Shown one piece after another: positions 11,827-22,476 of a stretch of DNA of 64,000 bases (positions within the stretch are counted from its first letter, which is position 1; each line of letters begins with the position of its first letter). The stretch comes from Uranotaenia lowii (taxonomy: Eukaryota > Arthropoda > Insecta > Diptera > Culicidae), in contig NC_073691.1 in the NCBI RefSeq assembly GCF_029784155.1, positions 146,384,496 through 146,448,495 of the forward strand, written 5' to 3'. The notes under the pieces were generated by a model. The model made no database searches and was not told the origin of the DNA. It saw only the letters and a program-made list of their open reading frames with translations. The position numbers and the translations under genes are program-made.

Positions 11827-14800
11827 CAGGCTTCGGACGACTCCTGAGGTGTCACTCATAAGTGCAAGAGCAAAGCTTCACAAAGAGGAGTGGAACCCAC
11901 GCTCTTGTGAGCGCTAAACCGCACTCACTCTGCTCTTGCTTCCCGAAAAAAAGATTTTCAACACACACTTACATGAGTGATGTGTGCTCCGTCAGTGTAG
12001 CTCTTAGAGCGTGCTCTTAGGGAAATGAAGTGTGTTTTTTAGGAAACCGTCCTTCCCATCATGTGCATAGCAAAAAAAGACGTTCATTAACGGAATTCCT
12101 CAAGCAAAGCGCGCAAGCGCTTGGCGCCGAGGTTTAAATCCCAATGGTTTAATGAAATTTATGTAATGTAAAGTTATCGATAACATCTACTCAATAACAT
12201 TTATCAACATTATTATGGCAATAGATGAATGGTGAAAATATCATTATTGAATTTAAAAAAAAAACTTGTACGTACATTTTGATGACTGTTTGATGTCACA
12301 TGACTTAGAAATTGCATAAAACGACTGGCACTGCAATTTTTCAGATCTCTGGGGGATTCATTTTTAAGACTTTCACAACTCGCATCATTCATAATGCATA
12401 TTAAACTTATGTTTCCACTAAGGTTCTTTTTTCCATAAGGGTTTTCCCAAAATGTTTAAAATATATAAATAAAATGCAACTTTAGTTCGAACGACAAATA
12501 ACACGAGTTTCAAGTAAAATGGGAAATTGGCCAAAATGGTAAGAATAACTATTTTCAGAATATCAAAATGAGCAACATTTTAAAAATGAATAAGACTTAC
12601 AAAAGTTACTAAATGCCTTAAGTTTGTTTTTTTTATATTCGTCATTTCTGTAGTTTTAACTTTATAATCATTACTGAAGTTTTGCATTTTTTTTTGCAAT
12701 TTTGTTTTAATCTTTGTGTTTTCTATCCATCTTATTTTATTTTTGGTAAATTCAGGATAAAATTTATAAAACTTGGGATATTTTTGATAAAGTTTAAAAA
12801 AAAGTTAGCTTGCATCTACATTAGACTTAGTCTATTTGAAGTCATTTTCGAATTACCAAAACCCTTATATCTCAACAACTTCGTTGCAGATTTATAAAGT
12901 AACGATTACATGAGTAAAGTTTATTTTTCTTGTTTGTATGAAAAAATTGAACATTTTGTTCGATGAAAAGAAAAAAGATTTCTCTTCTATTTCTTGAATC
13001 GAGCCATCTAATCTTTTTTTTTCAATTTAAAAATTCTCTAAAGGAAATTTTTCGTTGAATAACTATGTCGAAGCTCTTGAAGTGTACTCTGAAAAATGTA
13101 ATAATGCATCTTATAATGGGTTCGAAAGCAGATTTTGAAATAAATTATCTCCATATCAAACAGGTTTGAATAATTTAACACTTCAGGCAATGAAAGATTT
13201 AGAAGTATGTTGCACACAAAACTAAGCTTTTTAATCACGTTACACTATTTGGCTGGAGTGAAAATACACCGAAAATGCGTCGTGAAAATAAGCGTCATTT
13301 TTATGAAAAAATATTTTCTACTCAAGATGAAATCTATAATGTTAATTGCTTCACAAATCTAGCATACATATGTACGTTAGCGTGGCAGCTAACTGGTTCA
13401 TGTCAAATTTCGAAAACCGAACATAAAAATTTTGTGGATTGGCCCAAAAACCTGACCTTTGCAAAATTTTAACTCATCCGGGCTTTATTTAGGGGTGCCT
13501 CGAAGCACTCTTAAAAATCACCAAAGGGGGACCATAGGAAACCAGAAAAACCGAAATTTTAATTTTATGCCAAAAGACTGAAAAATACATAATACTTCAA
13601 AATCCTGTCGAAATGATGAAAAAAAATTTTGGTAAAAATGAACCTCAAAATTTCAAAAATCACGTAGAAAGAAGACAAAGGAAATCAAGAGAATCGAAAC
13701 TTTCATGCATTATATTTGGTGTTATCCCGAAAAAGAATCTCGGTCAAAAATTTACTTGTTGGGACTTAGCCGTATTTTTTCTGAAAACCAGCCGTTTTTC
13801 GGAAAACCGACGAAGTCCCAGCAAGTTGATTTTTGGCAAAAAAAAAAACTTGAACTACAGTCCCCCAGTCATTAGACTCTTTACGTTTCCTTTCACCACT
13901 AATTGTTCGTTTATTCGAGTGTTTGTAGACCAAATATGAAGCTTTGCATGAATTTAAGTCATTAAATACCTCCTCTTTAAATTTGTTAAAAAAATGACAT
14001 ATTTTACCGAAACAATAAAGCGTTTTTAAAAACGCATATATGGGTCAAAATTGTAGCTCGTAACAATTGTTAGTTACATAAAAATCCATGACAACACTCG
14101 AATATCAACATGGATATCAACTTGTTTCGGACAAACATTTATTTTATTTCACGAATCCAAAACAATCTAAATCCAAAACAACGATCTTGTTAATAACACC
14201 CTCGACACTAGCTAGCGGACTGTAAAATTAACTTTCAATATTCAATCAGCATCACTATACTGCAGATACTTATGCTACCTTTACCACCGTGGGGGAGCAA
14301 TTTAGTTTCACCCGGTAAAGAGCATTCGGATCGGTTCTAAGCGTGACTCGTTTGGTTTGTGGTTTGATAGAGACTTAAATTTAACCAAAGTGTATTAGAT
14401 TATATTGTTCTCATCAATTCCGGCTTGATGTTATCATCTTCTTTATTCATCTTCAAAAAAAAAAAACAGCTAGATACGAACCAAAGCGAACAGCACCATC
14501 AATTAATTGCTTGGACGCACATTGTGTACACCTTAGGAGCACTCTTAAGCGGGCCACAGACTACACAACATTTGTACAAATGCGATGAAATTCGATGAAA
14601 TTTTGTCGCTGTGAGCACGATTTGCAGAGTGTATGGCACTGCTTGAATGAGCGCCCAAACGGTTGGAGTAAAATCGGTCGGGATCGAAATATTTTGTACA
14701 AAACATTCTCCCAGCCGGGGTGGAGATGGTTTTTTTTTGTTGCTGTTGCTGTTTTCCCAGCAATCATGTGTGTTCGCGTGAAATATGTTTGTATAGTGTG

Positions 14801-15064
14801 TGGGCGAGCATAGATCAAACAATCGACGCGGAATCATCGAATTTGTACAGGCCAATTTGTGTAGTCTACGGCCCGCTTTAAAGAGGCGCACTTATAGAGT
14901 ACTCATTTTAATTTTGAGTGTTTTGTGAGTGACGAAAAACGCTCCCTGTGTGTATTGTCACTCTGCTCCTATCGACCACTCTTGCTCCACTCACAACAAA
15001 ATTTAAAGAGCGGAGCTGATTGTTACACCGCTCTTGTTGGGCTCTGAAAAGAGTCCGAAGCCTG
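11827..15064. mobile_element. Inner hAT-like element, 3.2 kb, inserted in the outer one
   Basis: Inverted ends CAGGCTTCGGAC are flanked by a perfect 8-bp duplication GCGTTGTG (11819-11826 and 15065-15072), the hAT signature. Subterminal DNA at both ends is rich in GAGCG/GCTCTT motifs, as expected for transposase-binding repeats. The interior frames show no transposase domain, so it is probably non-autonomous. A TTA-type MITE lies near its right end. Confidence 0.85.
14548..14877. mobile_element. 330-bp TTA-type MITE, family with AGCGGGCC ends, copy 1
   Basis: Inverted ends AGCGGGCC(A/G)(C/T)AGACTACACAA are flanked by TTA at 14545-14547 and 14878-14880, so this is Harbinger-like. It is the third level of nesting in the 10.65-15.78 kb block. 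Another full copy is at 50157-50483 in the opposite orientation and partial copies are at 31862 and 50070. Confidence 0.85.
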
Positions 15065-16353
15065 GCGTTGTGAGTTTTCGAAGGAACTCTATCTTTAATT
15101 TAGAGGAGTTTTCAGGGCCTCAGGAAAACAGATCATATCAAACTTTAAAAATTCTCGAACCACATTCACATCATAATTATAATTAAAATTTGTTTAAAAA
15201 TTATCGAATATACATAAAATTTTAAAACATTCAATAATAATGAAAATTAAACCAAATTTAAAAAGCTTAGATTTGGTATTGTGTTCATAAAAATTTGAAT
15301 ATTATAAAAAATTCCACTGAAATTTTTTTTGTGTGCAAAAAAAAGGTTAAATTTTGAGATTTAACTCGCAAAAATTTAGGAGGTTCGTGCTTATAAGTAC
15401 TTTAAGAAAATAATCTTTAAAATGCCGAAAGCTTATGAACGGTGCAATTTTTCAATAATTCCATTCCATTAAATATATTTTATTTTATTTCGAAACACTT
15501 ACAACATTTTTCAGGGAGACCGGTAAACTTAAAAATGGGCGGCGATTTGACATTTATGGAATAAATACTGAAAGTTTCAAATCGCTTGGAAGAATTCGTA
15601 AAAAAAAAATGCATAAAACAAAGTTTCTTACGATGAATCTGAACTTAAAGCTGCAATTTTTCATTGTAATAGCGTATCCTGTTTTTCCCTTGAATATGAA
15701 TGAAAAATTTCTTGTTTGGCCCGCGAGCAAATCTCAAATCCAAAATTTGGCCTGCCTGTTGAAAATGTTCGCCACCCATGGTGTAGATGTTTCCGAGATG
15801 AGAAAATTTGCCATCTTTAAGGCCATAATTCACATTTATGTTTTTTGGTGACAAACTGAAACGAAAAAAAAAAACTACAGAAAACTGGTATCATAATCTG
15901 GCATTCTCAAGGTATTCTACATTTTTATAGAATATAATCAGTGATTTAAATAAGGTCCTATTTTTATGCAACATTACCTAAAGGTGGTCTTTATTTAGTG
16001 TAAACAAGAAATGATAGCATATTTTCATAGTAAATTCATTTATTTATTTTTTATTTATTTAGTAAATTCATTCATCGAACAATGAATGTTTTAAAGTATG
16101 ATATAAATTATACTCAAATAGAACGTGTGTGGGGCCGATCTGTTAGCCACACGCACACTGCCTTGACCAGTGTTGAGAGTATCGGCTTTGTCGGAGTTTA
16201 ACCCGATTCTCGCTCTCTGCTGCACGTACACGCGAGCCGAGCAATGATGCAATGATGACTCATTTCGTGGGTCAGCTTTCGGCCAAGTAAGTCGCGTGTG
16301 TTCTACGCTGGCGTGTCGGTTGATTCTCTTACTATAAAGTTGATGTTGCACAT

Positions 16354-16368
16354 TGGCGACCGTGGCAG
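16354..16368 (+). other. Primer-binding-site-like sequence
   Basis: TGGCGACCGTGGCAG directly follows the TTGCACA end of the putative LTR. It closely resembles TGGCGACCGTGACA, the tRNA-Arg type primer site of the 412/mdg1 group of fly retrotransposons (family knowledge). Confidence 0.6.
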
Positions 16369-16511
16369 TGTTGTATGAGCTATTTTTTTTGTTGCTTATG
16401 TAGGGAATCACCCCCACGTGAGCTTCATTTTGTTAGTGGAAAAAAGTAAAAGTTGTTAACAAAAAAACTTTTTGTGTCGTGAAAGTGAAAAAAGGAAATA
16501 GGGAAAAAAAC

Positions 16512-16950
16512 TAGCGTGCTGAGAGTCCGCTTGGTGAAAAAATTGCGAGACGAGAGTCCGCTGATAAAACAAAAAGATGCAAGCGCGTTGAGAGTCCGCT
16601 TGGCATCTATTGAAAAACGGCGAGACGAGAGTCCGCCGGGAAAACTGAACGGATGCAAGCGCGTTGAGAGTCCGCTTGATATCCATTAGGAAAAAGAGCG
16701 AGACGAGAGTCCGCTAGAAAATTGAACGGATGCAAGCGCGTTGAGAGTCCGCTTGGCATCTATTGACAAAATAGCGAGACGAGAGTCCGCCGGAAGAACT
16801 GAATGATTCAAAGCGCGCTGAGAGTCCGCTTGGCATCAATTGATAAAATGGCGAGACGAGAGTCCGCCGGTACAAATAAAGAAGGTGCGAGTGGGTTGAG
16901 AGTTCGCTTGGCATCGATTGGGAAAGAAGAGAGACGACAGTCCGCAAGAT
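16512..16950 (+). repeat. Alternating A/B minisatellite in the retroelement leader
   Basis: About five copies of an 80-bp dimer are present. Half A carries GCGCGTTGAGAGTCCGCTTGG and a CATCTATTG spacer. Half B carries GCGAGACGAGAGTCCGCCGG and a CTGAACGGATGCAA spacer. The two halves alternate strictly. The array lies about 150 bp after the primer-binding site. Confidence 0.9.
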
Positions 16951-18859
16951 AATTGTCAACAACAGAAGCATGTATGTTGTCAATTGGTAAAGTTTATGAA
17001 AGTATCGCACAATGGCAAATGCTTACCGAAATAAGAAGCGAAAGCAAAAACGTTATTTAAATAAGAGAGAGAGAAATAAATAAAGAACATGTTTAGTAAT
17101 TGTTACTATGTGATGAAATATTTACTGCACACGAAGATACAAATAAAAGTAAGCGAGAATAAGCTGAATCGCCAAAAGGATTGGAGATGGGAACATTATG
17201 CAAATACGGAAATAGATAAAATTGTACTATTAGAAAGAATAATCTTTGTCGATTGTAAGCGAAAAAAAAAGAAAGATAAGGGAAAAATGAAGAAAGATTA
17301 CTCAAAACTTACTTGATAAAGTTGGCATTGCTCTTCAAAAGATTTGTGAAGCATTCTAATCCGCTCTACGATTTAAAAAAAAGCAGAAAGAGAAGGGCCC
17401 ACTAAACGGCTTGTTTGGATTCTTTTATTAAGTTTTTAATACGTCTTCACGGTCTTTCGGAATACAATAAAATGAATAAGCCCGAGCATAATCGTGAGTC
17501 AATAGATAAAGAGTTCAGAGTCTGCTTTTGGCTCTAATAACAATGGATAATGTGAGCCCGATTGTAAAATGTTTTGAGATATTTAAGTGCTTTGGAACGT
17601 CTTTAATATTATTTTAAAAAAATGATGCTAGTCCATTTATAAAAATTATGCGTTTGAATAGATGAAAAAACGTTGTGTGAATCTAAAACATATACTTACT
17701 TCTTGATGTTATTAAGAAACTTTTTAAAACAAGTGTATGGATAAGCTAGTTTTTTTGAAGGGACAACAAGTTCACACGGTTTTGAAAAAAATAATTTATG
17801 ATCTTCTCGGTCGAGGTAAACGAAGCGTGCCAGATCAGGTAAGCTCCCAATCGCTCCCAAAAGAAAGAAAACGATTCTCAAGCATTAGCAGATGTTAAAA
17901 AGTGGTAATTTGTATTGACTTTCACAGCGCGCAGTATGTCATGCCAATGCTTTGCTTTGCTTTTTTATTGGAACGCAGAACTTTGAGTATGATAACTGGC
18001 TACATACTTAGTCAATGAGGTACACTTTTACTTCTACTGCAAGTCCGAGAGAAAAAGACAGATGATCAACTGTCAATTCATTTCTACTTGTTTCGACCAG
18101 GCTTCATTGAACGAACTTAAAATATCACTAATCACTAACAATAGAGTTGTTTTGTGCGTGGGAAATGGCACATTACCTGGCGTGTACGGAGGAGAATGAA
18201 AATAATGAGCGTCCAAAGATTTTTGGGCAAGAAAAAATTCGGGCAGACAGCGACGAATACAGTCATTTTGAGGTTATGTTCCCAAAATAAAGAAAAGTAG
18301 AAAAACGCCCTGAATTATGACACAAATAAGGCACATGTACAGACTTATCTAGGAAAGTCAGAATTTGATTCGACCAGAACGGCCAGATGTTCTTTAAGTA
18401 AAATAAACATACGAAAACAGAATTTCAAAAAAATTTAACTACATTGAGAAAAAGACTACAAAACGATAAAATAGAATAAAATTACAAATAAACGACTGTA
18501 CTCTGATTTATAATCTGACAAAAATAGTATTTTAACCATGAATATGAAGTTTTCGAATGTCAAAACGTTAAGACTACAATACTGTGCTGAAAGTCTTTAT
18601 AATTTGGGAATATAGAGCTTTTTTTCTGATTTTCCACGCATAACTCGTATCTTTGTAGGATCAGTTTTTGAACCAGAAAGCTTAAAAAAAGATAGTACAG
18701 GTTCAATTGTGGCAACGGTGATGTTTGCTGGTGTACGTGTAAACCACGCGCAAATTAAATAGAAACATAAATCGAGCCTTCTCTTGAGCCTTTGCTTGTA
18801 CGCACACATACGAAACCCGTGGTTCGGCAACACGAAGGATGTTTATCATGTCGGACTCC

Positions 18860-19140
18860 CAGCCTTGCCAGATCTACGGATTTCTCCGTAGTTCTACGGA
18901 TTTTGAGCATTTCTACGGAGCTACGGATCGATGCTCGAAATCTACGGATTTTTAGCACTTCTTACGGATTTTCTACGGATTATCGAGAAAATTCAAGGGA
19001 TTCTGCGGATAACTGAAAATTCTACCTGACGACCAAAAAAAAAAAAAAAAGGTCATCAAGCTTTATTTTGCCGAAATCAGTACATTTTTCGATTTTCCTA
19101 AAATCTACGGACTTGAGCGGTTTTCAATCTGGCAACGCTG
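18860..19140. mobile_element. 281-bp MITE with internal CTACGGAT repeats
   Basis: Imperfect inverted ends CAGCCTTGCCAGAT and (minus strand) CAGCGTTGCCAGAT are present. The inside repeats TCTACGGATTT about nine times. Flanking GTCGGACT and GTCGGAGT near the borders resemble an 8-bp duplication, but with a shift of 2 bp on the left, so the class is not settled. It is inserted in the 16.1-20.3 kb element. Confidence 0.65.
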
Positions 19141-20305
19141 TGTCGGAGTAATCACCACCAAGTTCGGGTTCGGGTGATGGTTTTGCATTGGCGCGAGTGA
19201 GAGGCTGATAAAATCTCACTCAACTTCAAACAGATCTTGTGAGAGTGAAAAATGTAGCATTTTCGCTTCCATCGTCCACCAGTTAGCAGTTGGGCTTGGG
19301 CCTGCTAAAATAAAGCTCACCACCCATCGCCTATTGAACATGACAAAATGTCTCATGCACAGACACTGAAACTTAAAGGTATACACCGAAGATCAGCTGA
19401 CTGATTTTAATGCTCCTCATGCATTCCTGATTTCCCTGTGAGAATTAGAACAGAGCTAAAGAAGACCAAGTGAAATTAATATTCAATTTCGCTTTAATTC
19501 AGACTTATCAGTGTCATCATATCTTCGTTGGCTGCGCCACATATGGCCTGCATAGATTCGTTGAGATTGTTAATGTGGTGAAAATCAGGTTACATTGTTG
19601 TATAGTACGTGCAAATCTTCTGTTTCAAATTAAAAGTAATAAGAAACAGATCATTAGATTTACTAGATGACTAAATAACATAAATAATCATATGTTGTCA
19701 GCTATAAGGTAACCGGCATACGAGCATGTAAAGGGTTTAAATATGTGATCATCATCCAAATATTCCCTTAAATCACGAAAGTTAATTTTCTTCGGATTTT
19801 CGAAGTTATTTCTATAATGTTATTCCAATATGAGATTCTCGGGAAGGAACAATCATATGTTGGATCAACCGGTATCAGTCATTCGTGAGCACGTTCTTCA
19901 ATCTCGTGTCTAATAGTATAGTGTATCAGCAAATGTTTGGATCGTCTTGATTCTGCTATAATTACTTGTTGGATCGTTTCGTTAAATGAATTGAAGTTCA
20001 CTTTCGATTGCAAGGAACCGATAGCGAAAGTCCATGCTGCAGACAATAGCGTAGACAGTTAGGAAAACTGTACTAAGTATATCAAAAGCAGAGACTTTTA
20101 TCTGTGCAGCAATTGTCTGGATTATTATTAGATAATTTAAATTGAAATTATTCAGCTTATAGATGTCTTTTCCATGTCCTAACTGTAGAGAATAAAAGTA
20201 TAACATAACAAATTATTTTGAAACTAATAGAATAGATCGGTTGATTCTCTTACTATAAAGTTGATGTTGCACAGAACGGAACAATCTGGACTGATGGGAC
20301 TGATA

Positions 20306-20829
20306 CACTGCCGGCCAAAAGTTTGGGATCACCCGCTAAAAAACATGCAAATTTTGATCGTTCATATCTCAGCCGTCTTAGGACATATTGCAAATCTTCT
20401 GAACTCATTTGAAAGATAATGAGCAATAGCTATTTCGGAGTTATTTTGCTCAGAAATAATGTTTTAGTTTTGCACCTAAAACTTAACCTAAAGTTAGAGC
20501 ATTTTCGAAAACACGCACTCAATATTCAAAGCCGATCATCTCGCGATAGGGTGGACCAAATTTAAAAATTTGAGTTGCATTAGAATCCTTATTCTATACT
20601 TCTCAAAACACAATCAAAAAATTTTGTGCAAAAATTTAAGAATGTACTATTAATTAATAAAATAGACACTTAAGTTATCGTCCAAAAGTTTGGGATCCGA
20701 AATAGCTATTGCCCATTATCTTTCAAATGAGATCAGAAGATTTGCAATATGTCCTAAGACGGCTGAGATATGAACGATCAAAATTTGCATGTTTTTAGGC
20801 GGGTGATCCCAAACTTTTGGCCGGCAGTG
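20306..20829. mobile_element. 524-bp foldback MITE with about 135-bp terminal inverted repeats
   Basis: Ends start CACTGCCGGCCAAAAGTTTGG and remain almost identical in inverted orientation through ...AATAGCTATTTCGG, roughly 135 bp. This end sequence resembles Tc1-like termini. The left flank is TA and the right flank TG, so the expected TA duplication is imperfect. The loop of about 250 bp is non-coding. It sits 32 bp beyond the end of the LTR-like element. Confidence 0.85.
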
Positions 20830-22170
20830 TGCATGCGGCGATTTTCAAATAACGCTAATATGAAAAATAATCGAAATGAAATCTTATCGGCCTTCAATAG
20901 AAATGTTGAAGGGCTAAAAATGGGTTATTTAATTTCTACGAGCAAATACCTAACCAACAAATTCGGAGCCCAAAATTACGAAATTCTTATGATTTTGACG
21001 TAAAATTTATGGTAAGGCGAAAAGGAACTCGTTTACTTTTCAAAACTGAACTGCGAACCTTAGTACATATAATATGAAAATTCAACAAAACAAAACCAAC
21101 GCTTAATTTCTAAAAATAAGTGTGGAACCCATTGCATAAGTAGAGGCGATTCTCTAATACTTGAACAATGATGTATCACATTGCCGGTATAACACAGAAA
21201 TATAGCATAACAACAGGCGAATAAAACTTTTTTTTGAGATGTGTGCCACAAGGAATATTATACCATATCCTGCAACGCCAAAAAGAGTACATTGAGAAAA
21301 AAAAATCAAAATTGTAAAGACAAACGCCATTTAAATATTCAAAAACCATGAGTCTTTAGGTTATTCAAATACCGGCTATTTGTTGCAAGATATGTGACTA
21401 ACATGAAAAATGCTTAGAATTTTATATTGGGTTATTCAAAGTTTTCGATTTTATGCTGAGAAAGCACACCAAGGTGATCAAAAACTGCATTTAAAAAGAG
21501 TGTTTATTATAGAGACGTGTTTTTTTTCATTCGTTAAAAACATTTTGGCTGATTCGTGCGTTTTTGATTTGTGCACTATGCTTTTAAGCAAGCTGTTGTT
21601 ATGCATATTGTCTACTGTCCAGGAATTCATTGCATACTCAAAGGCGCTAATTTTGAACAAAAATTACTGATTGAAATGAATGTGAATGTACTCGTGATTC
21701 CTTCCATTGGTATCCATCCTTTGAAACATTCAAAAGAAGCAAAACTGAAGTTGAATTTCTGGTAGATATTTATAAGAATACAATCTTCATGTATTGGAAG
21801 AAATAAGTTAATTTATATGAGAACATTTTATTTAATTCTCGTCACAAAAATAAAAGAGTACATTTCGTAATTTTTTTTTTGTAAATTCTTTATTTGAAAC
21901 GGCTTATACCTTTAGGCTTAAAGGAGCCAAACTCGTTTTGTTTGATATAGTTCACTTTTTAAAGAAAAAAGAAAACAGATAGGGAAATATGAAGATAAAA
22001 TAAATTATAGACGTAAGTCAATAGCTTTTAAAAAAAAGTTTATTTCGAATGCGAACGCGGCTAGAGGGAACTCGAGCGGTGGAACAAATTGACATCTGCT
22101 TCGAGGCGTTGAGTATGTCTGGTTTAAGCGATTCACATACATTTTCATCAAATGTGGTTCGTCGCATTAA
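20830..22170. other. No gene seen
   Basis: AT-rich DNA with isolated short frames and no recognised domain or element boundary. Confidence 0.5.
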
Positions 22171-22476
22171 ATCGCATTCGCCGTTTCGCATCGCATCGCA
22201 CTCACTATATCATCGGCCTAAGGAATAATGATTGGGCATGAGACGGGAAAATACACGAATAAAATCTCGACTCAGGTCCAATCTATTAAGCCATGGTTTA
22301 AGGCTCACCCTTGGGATAATCGAGTGCAGCCACCGACCCAACTCATCGTAGTCCCATTTGCGCTGCCAGTTGACAAGAGAGTCCCGATCATAGGAGAAAA
22401 GATTAAGTGTGTACACAGCATTGAATCGCATTCGCCGGTTCGCATCGCATCGCACTCACTATGTCTTCGGCCTAAG
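22171..22476 (-). pseudogene. I-like non-LTR retrotransposon fragment between 53-bp direct repeats
   Basis: On the minus strand, about 22420-22215 encodes a WQRKWD..GRWLHSIIP..FIRVFSRLM-HY segment. This is typical of the region after the RNase H domain in I-clade ORF2 proteins. It stops at both ends far from a natural terminus. It is bracketed by near-identical direct repeats (22171-22223 and 22425-22476) rich in CGCATCGCATCGCACTCACTAT. Confidence 0.65.

Larger units (their letters stand above)
10652..15780. mobile_element. Outer hAT-like element, 5.1 kb, carrying nested insertions
   Basis: The left end CATGGGTGGCCAAACCATGG and the right end (minus strand) CATGGGTGGCGAACATTTTC are imperfect inverted repeats of the CAGGGGTGGCCAAAC hAT type. 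Both have subterminal GGCCCGCG motifs. The 8-bp flanks GTATAGAT (10644-10651) and GTGTAGAT (15781-15788) match at 7 of 8 positions. No transposase is recognisable in the reading frames between. A second hAT-like element fills most of its interior. Confidence 0.8.
16126..20273 (+). mobile_element. LTR-like non-coding retroelement, 4.1 kb
   Basis: A putative 5' LTR (16126-16352) begins TGTGTGGGG and ends TTGCACA. It is followed after one base by a primer-binding-site sequence. The last 37 bp of this LTR recur at 20237-20273, and both outer borders carry the 5-bp flank GAACG (16121-16125, 20274-20278). The remaining LTR sequence is not repeated at the right side, and no gag or pol frame is visible between. 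It may be a non-autonomous LARD-like element, a template-switched insertion or a rearranged relic. Confidence 0.55.

Noticed and set aside
11239..13939. Frames of about 100 codons inside the hAT nest
   Set aside because: Lys/Phe/Leu-rich composition typical of AT-rich DNA, with no transposase motif.
14499..14891. 130-codon minus-strand frame
   Set aside because: It is the interior of a MITE whose frames recur in the copy at 50.2 kb.
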